This document shows, one piece after another, positions 61,498-64,000 of a stretch of 64,000 bases of DNA (position 1 is its first letter; the number at the start of each line of letters is the position of its first letter). The position numbers were made by a program, and so were the translations under genes. The notes beneath the pieces were generated by a model that saw only the letters and a list, made by a program, of their open reading frames with translations, was not told the DNA's origin and searched no databases. Source of the stretch: Hyperoodon ampullatus (taxonomy: Eukaryota; Chordata; Mammalia; Artiodactyla; Ziphiidae); NCBI GenBank assembly GCA_949752795.1, contig OX457061.1, forward strand, positions 37,294,338 to 37,358,337, given 5' to 3'.

Positions 61498-62875
61498 AAA
61501 GCCCAATTTGTAATCCATGGTGAATTTGACCTTCAGAGTGGCTCATGAAGGAAAATACTTTCCTGCAATGTCTTCATAACAATTTAAGACCTCGAGGAAT
61601 AATTATCAACCAAAACTCAATCTGAGAAAACTAAGGAGGCAGGCAATATGGGCCAGAATGAACAGTTTCTTGTGTACAAAGAATATAAATTTTGTGACTT
61701 GACATTTCTTCAGGAATTGCTTTTGCTGTGATTTTTCTTTGAAACTTGTGGTATAATCAAGAGAAATGTTCTGCACCCTAAGTCAGCTTGGTTCTCCTGA
61801 CTCCAGGGTTAATTCATTGCTTTAACCCATGTTTATCAGTTCATTGGGTATCTATGATACATTTCAGGCCTTCTGGTAGGGTCTTCAGCATGAAGAACCA
61901 GTCATGTATGAGATGTAATTCTTGCATTCAGGAAGCTTTCAGTCCACTTTGAGAGACAGACATATAAATAGATAAAAGGCTGTGCAATATGGAGAGGGCC
62001 ATAATAAAATTTAAATTAAGTGCCTTGGGATTCCAGGTGAGAGAGTAACTTTGCTTAGGGAAGCTGGAGAAGCCTTTTATATAGACAGCAGAATTTGAGC
62101 TAGATCTGAAACAAGGAATAGAGGTTTTCCAAATAGAGAAGATTAGAAGAAAAAACATTCTAGGCAGAGGAAATAGCATATGCAAAGACTTGGAAGCATG
62201 AAAGAGCCCTGTGGTTTCTACGAATGGCACAAAGTTCAGTGAAGCTGGAAAACAGAGTATAAAGAGAACAAAAGATTAAGCTAGAGAAATAGGGTGTGTA
62301 TCAGTTATCTGTTGCTGCATAACAAACCACCCCAAAACTTAGTGGCTTAACAGAACATTCATTTTATTTGCTCATGATATGGGGTTTTCTCAGCTAGAAG
62401 TGGTTCTTCTAATGGTCTCACTTGGGATACTCATGTGGGTACAGTCATCTGTGTATGAGTTGGGAGGCAGCTTGTCTCTGAGTCACACGTTCCTGAGGTC
62501 TAACTGGGCTTCCGTACGTGGCAACATCATGTACTACGACAATGGAGGCAAACCTGTAAGAACCTGTAAGATGAAAGCAGAACCTCTTGAGACCTAGATT
62601 TGGAATTCACACATTGTTATTTCTACCACATTCTATTGGCCAAATTAATTCATGGCCAGCCGCGATTCCAAGGGTGGGAAAATAGATTCTACTTCCTGAT
62701 GGGAGGAGCAGCAGAGTCACATTGCAAAGGGGCGTAAGAACAGGGAGGGGAGAGATGGTTGTGGCTGTCTTTGCAAACAATCTACCATAGGGTGGAAGCA
62801 GATTGTAAAGACTTGCATACAAGGTAAACAGTTTGGAATTTATCTGAAGGGCAAAAGGAAGCTATCAGAGGTTAG

Positions 62876-62903
62876 TTGTTTTGTTTTGTTTTGTTTTGTT
62901 TTT
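62876..62903 (+). repeat. (TTTTG)n microsatellite
   Basis: About five TTTTG units. Confidence 0.9.
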
Positions 62904-63580
62904 AAACACTAAGGTAGTACGATTTTCTGCTCAGCACCCCTTATTTAAGGAACCATTCTTCTCCTACAATCCCCATGGTTACTGCAGAAGCCATTATGTT
63001 AGTACAGTGGCCCACCTTTTGGTCGGTTGTTTGGATCAGGAGTGGGCCAATCAGAATCCTTCCTTCAGACTTTTTTTCTACTGAAAATGAGAGTTGGACT
63101 CTTGCCAGTACCTGAAGCTGTAAGATATAACCCTTGGGGAGTGCTAAGTGGCTACATAAAGAAAGCAGCTCTGTACAGAGAAGCAGAGGTGAGAGGTGGA
63201 GCCCTGATGGCCTTGAAATCCACTATTTCTGATATCCCTCTTTGCCAAGGCTGTTTCAAGTTTGGTCTCTCTCTTGCAACCACACAAGTCCCAGCTAATA
63301 CAAAGAGCAGTTAACACCTGCAAGTAGGGAGTTGCAAGTGACAGCATAAAAACCTGAAACCAGATGAGTTTTGGGTGTCATGGTTATTGAGAAGTTATTT
63401 TAACTGGTTTTTACTGGTATGTAAGAAAACTATTGCTTTTTATATTTTGTATGCAGCTACCCTATTCTTTCTGATGGCTTTTCGACTGAATCTCTTGGAG
63501 TTTCCTAGACCAACAATTAGATTATCAGAAAACAATTGTTTTGTCTTTTTCCTTTCCTATATGCATATATACATACATAC

Positions 63581-63604
63581 GTGTGTGTGTGTGTGTGTGT
63601 GTGT
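63581..63604 (+). repeat. (GT)n microsatellite
   Basis: Twelve uninterrupted GT units following an ATAC-rich stretch. Confidence 0.97.
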
Positions 63605-63734
63605 AATTTCTTTTTCTTGTCTTACTTGGCTGGCCAGAATCTTCAGAGCATTGTTGTATAATAGCAATGATATTCATCATTCTCATACTATTCCTGACTT
63701 CATAAAAAAGATTCTAATGTTTTCATCTTGGTGT

Positions 63735-63856
63735 AATTTTTTTTAACATCTTTATTGGAGTATAATTGCTTTACAATGGTGTGTTAGTTTCTACTTTATA
63801 ACAAAGTGAATCAGTTATACATATACATATATCCCCATATCTCCTCCCTCTTGCGT
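63735..63856 (-). mobile_element. Young L1 3' end, short copy
   Basis: TTTTTTTAACATCTTTATTG through CCCCATATCTCCTCCCTCTT is the same L1 3' UTR seen at 38723 and, in reverse, at 4690-4790. Only ~120 bp remain. Confidence 0.88.
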
Positions 63857-64000
63857 CTTTGGTATAATATCTATCAGATTTGGATTAGAAAAAAATGAAG
63901 AACGCTTATTTTTCCTGTGTTCCAAAACTGTTTACATATAAAAGAAAAGCTGAATCAACTCCATAACACCATCTCTTTATGAGTGACATACATCTTTGAC

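Larger units (their letters stand above)
61500..63732 (+). other. Intronic sequence with several ancient repeats
   Basis: 61825-62280 matches the same old repeat type as 13285 (TTCTAGGCAGAGGAAATAGC). 62290-62620 contains TTATCTGTTGCTGCATAACA and CCAAAACTTAGTGGCTTAAC, a widespread mammalian repeat whose family I cannot fix. 62876-62903 is a TTTTG repeat. No gene is seen. Confidence 0.45.

Overview
The window is nuclear DNA from a mammal, almost certainly a cetacean or a close cetartiodactyl relative. It is AT-rich, intron-dominated sequence with splice-bounded coding exons. At least 21 copies of a tRNA-derived SINE open with the cetacean CHR signature (GGGACTTCCCTGGTGGCGCA and variants) and end in A-rich tails. 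L1 LINE fragments range from recent to ancient, and there are MIR and L2 relics and pogo/Tigger DNA-transposon fossils. No bacterial, plasmid or CRISPR features are present.

Only one host gene can be supported, on the + strand: KIAA1958, a gene domesticated from a Crypton (tyrosine-recombinase) DNA transposon. Two exons are visible. One is a large terminal coding exon (24027 to the stop at 25072) carrying a recombinase-like (DUF3504-type) domain. The other is a 173-bp internal exon (54785-54957) encoding the start of a second, different recombinase-like N-terminal segment. Both acceptors interrupt a codon after its first base, so both exons could be joined to the same upstream donor as alternative 3' choices. 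The upstream exons and the rest of the second C-terminus lie outside the window. In the first module the positions where tyrosine recombinases normally carry the catalytic arginines and the box-II His-x-x-Arg appear replaced, so it is probably a DNA- or protein-binding relic rather than an active enzyme.

Layout: 1-24026 is intron with scattered SINEs, including a SINE-in-L1-in-SINE nest at 3294-5069 and a two-unit SINE at 12328-12837. 24027-25072 is the terminal exon, followed by a long stretch with few recent insertions (25073 to about 36.9 kb) that may include a long 3' UTR. 36.9-46.5 kb is a dense stack of old L1 with SINEs, two Tigger-type elements and further L1 pieces inserted. 49.05-54.1 kb is an almost complete but inactivated young L1 on the minus strand. 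54785-54957 is the second KIAA1958 exon. 55-64 kb is intron with L1M, SINE and older repeats. Repeat family names come from recognising sequence and are less certain for the old elements.
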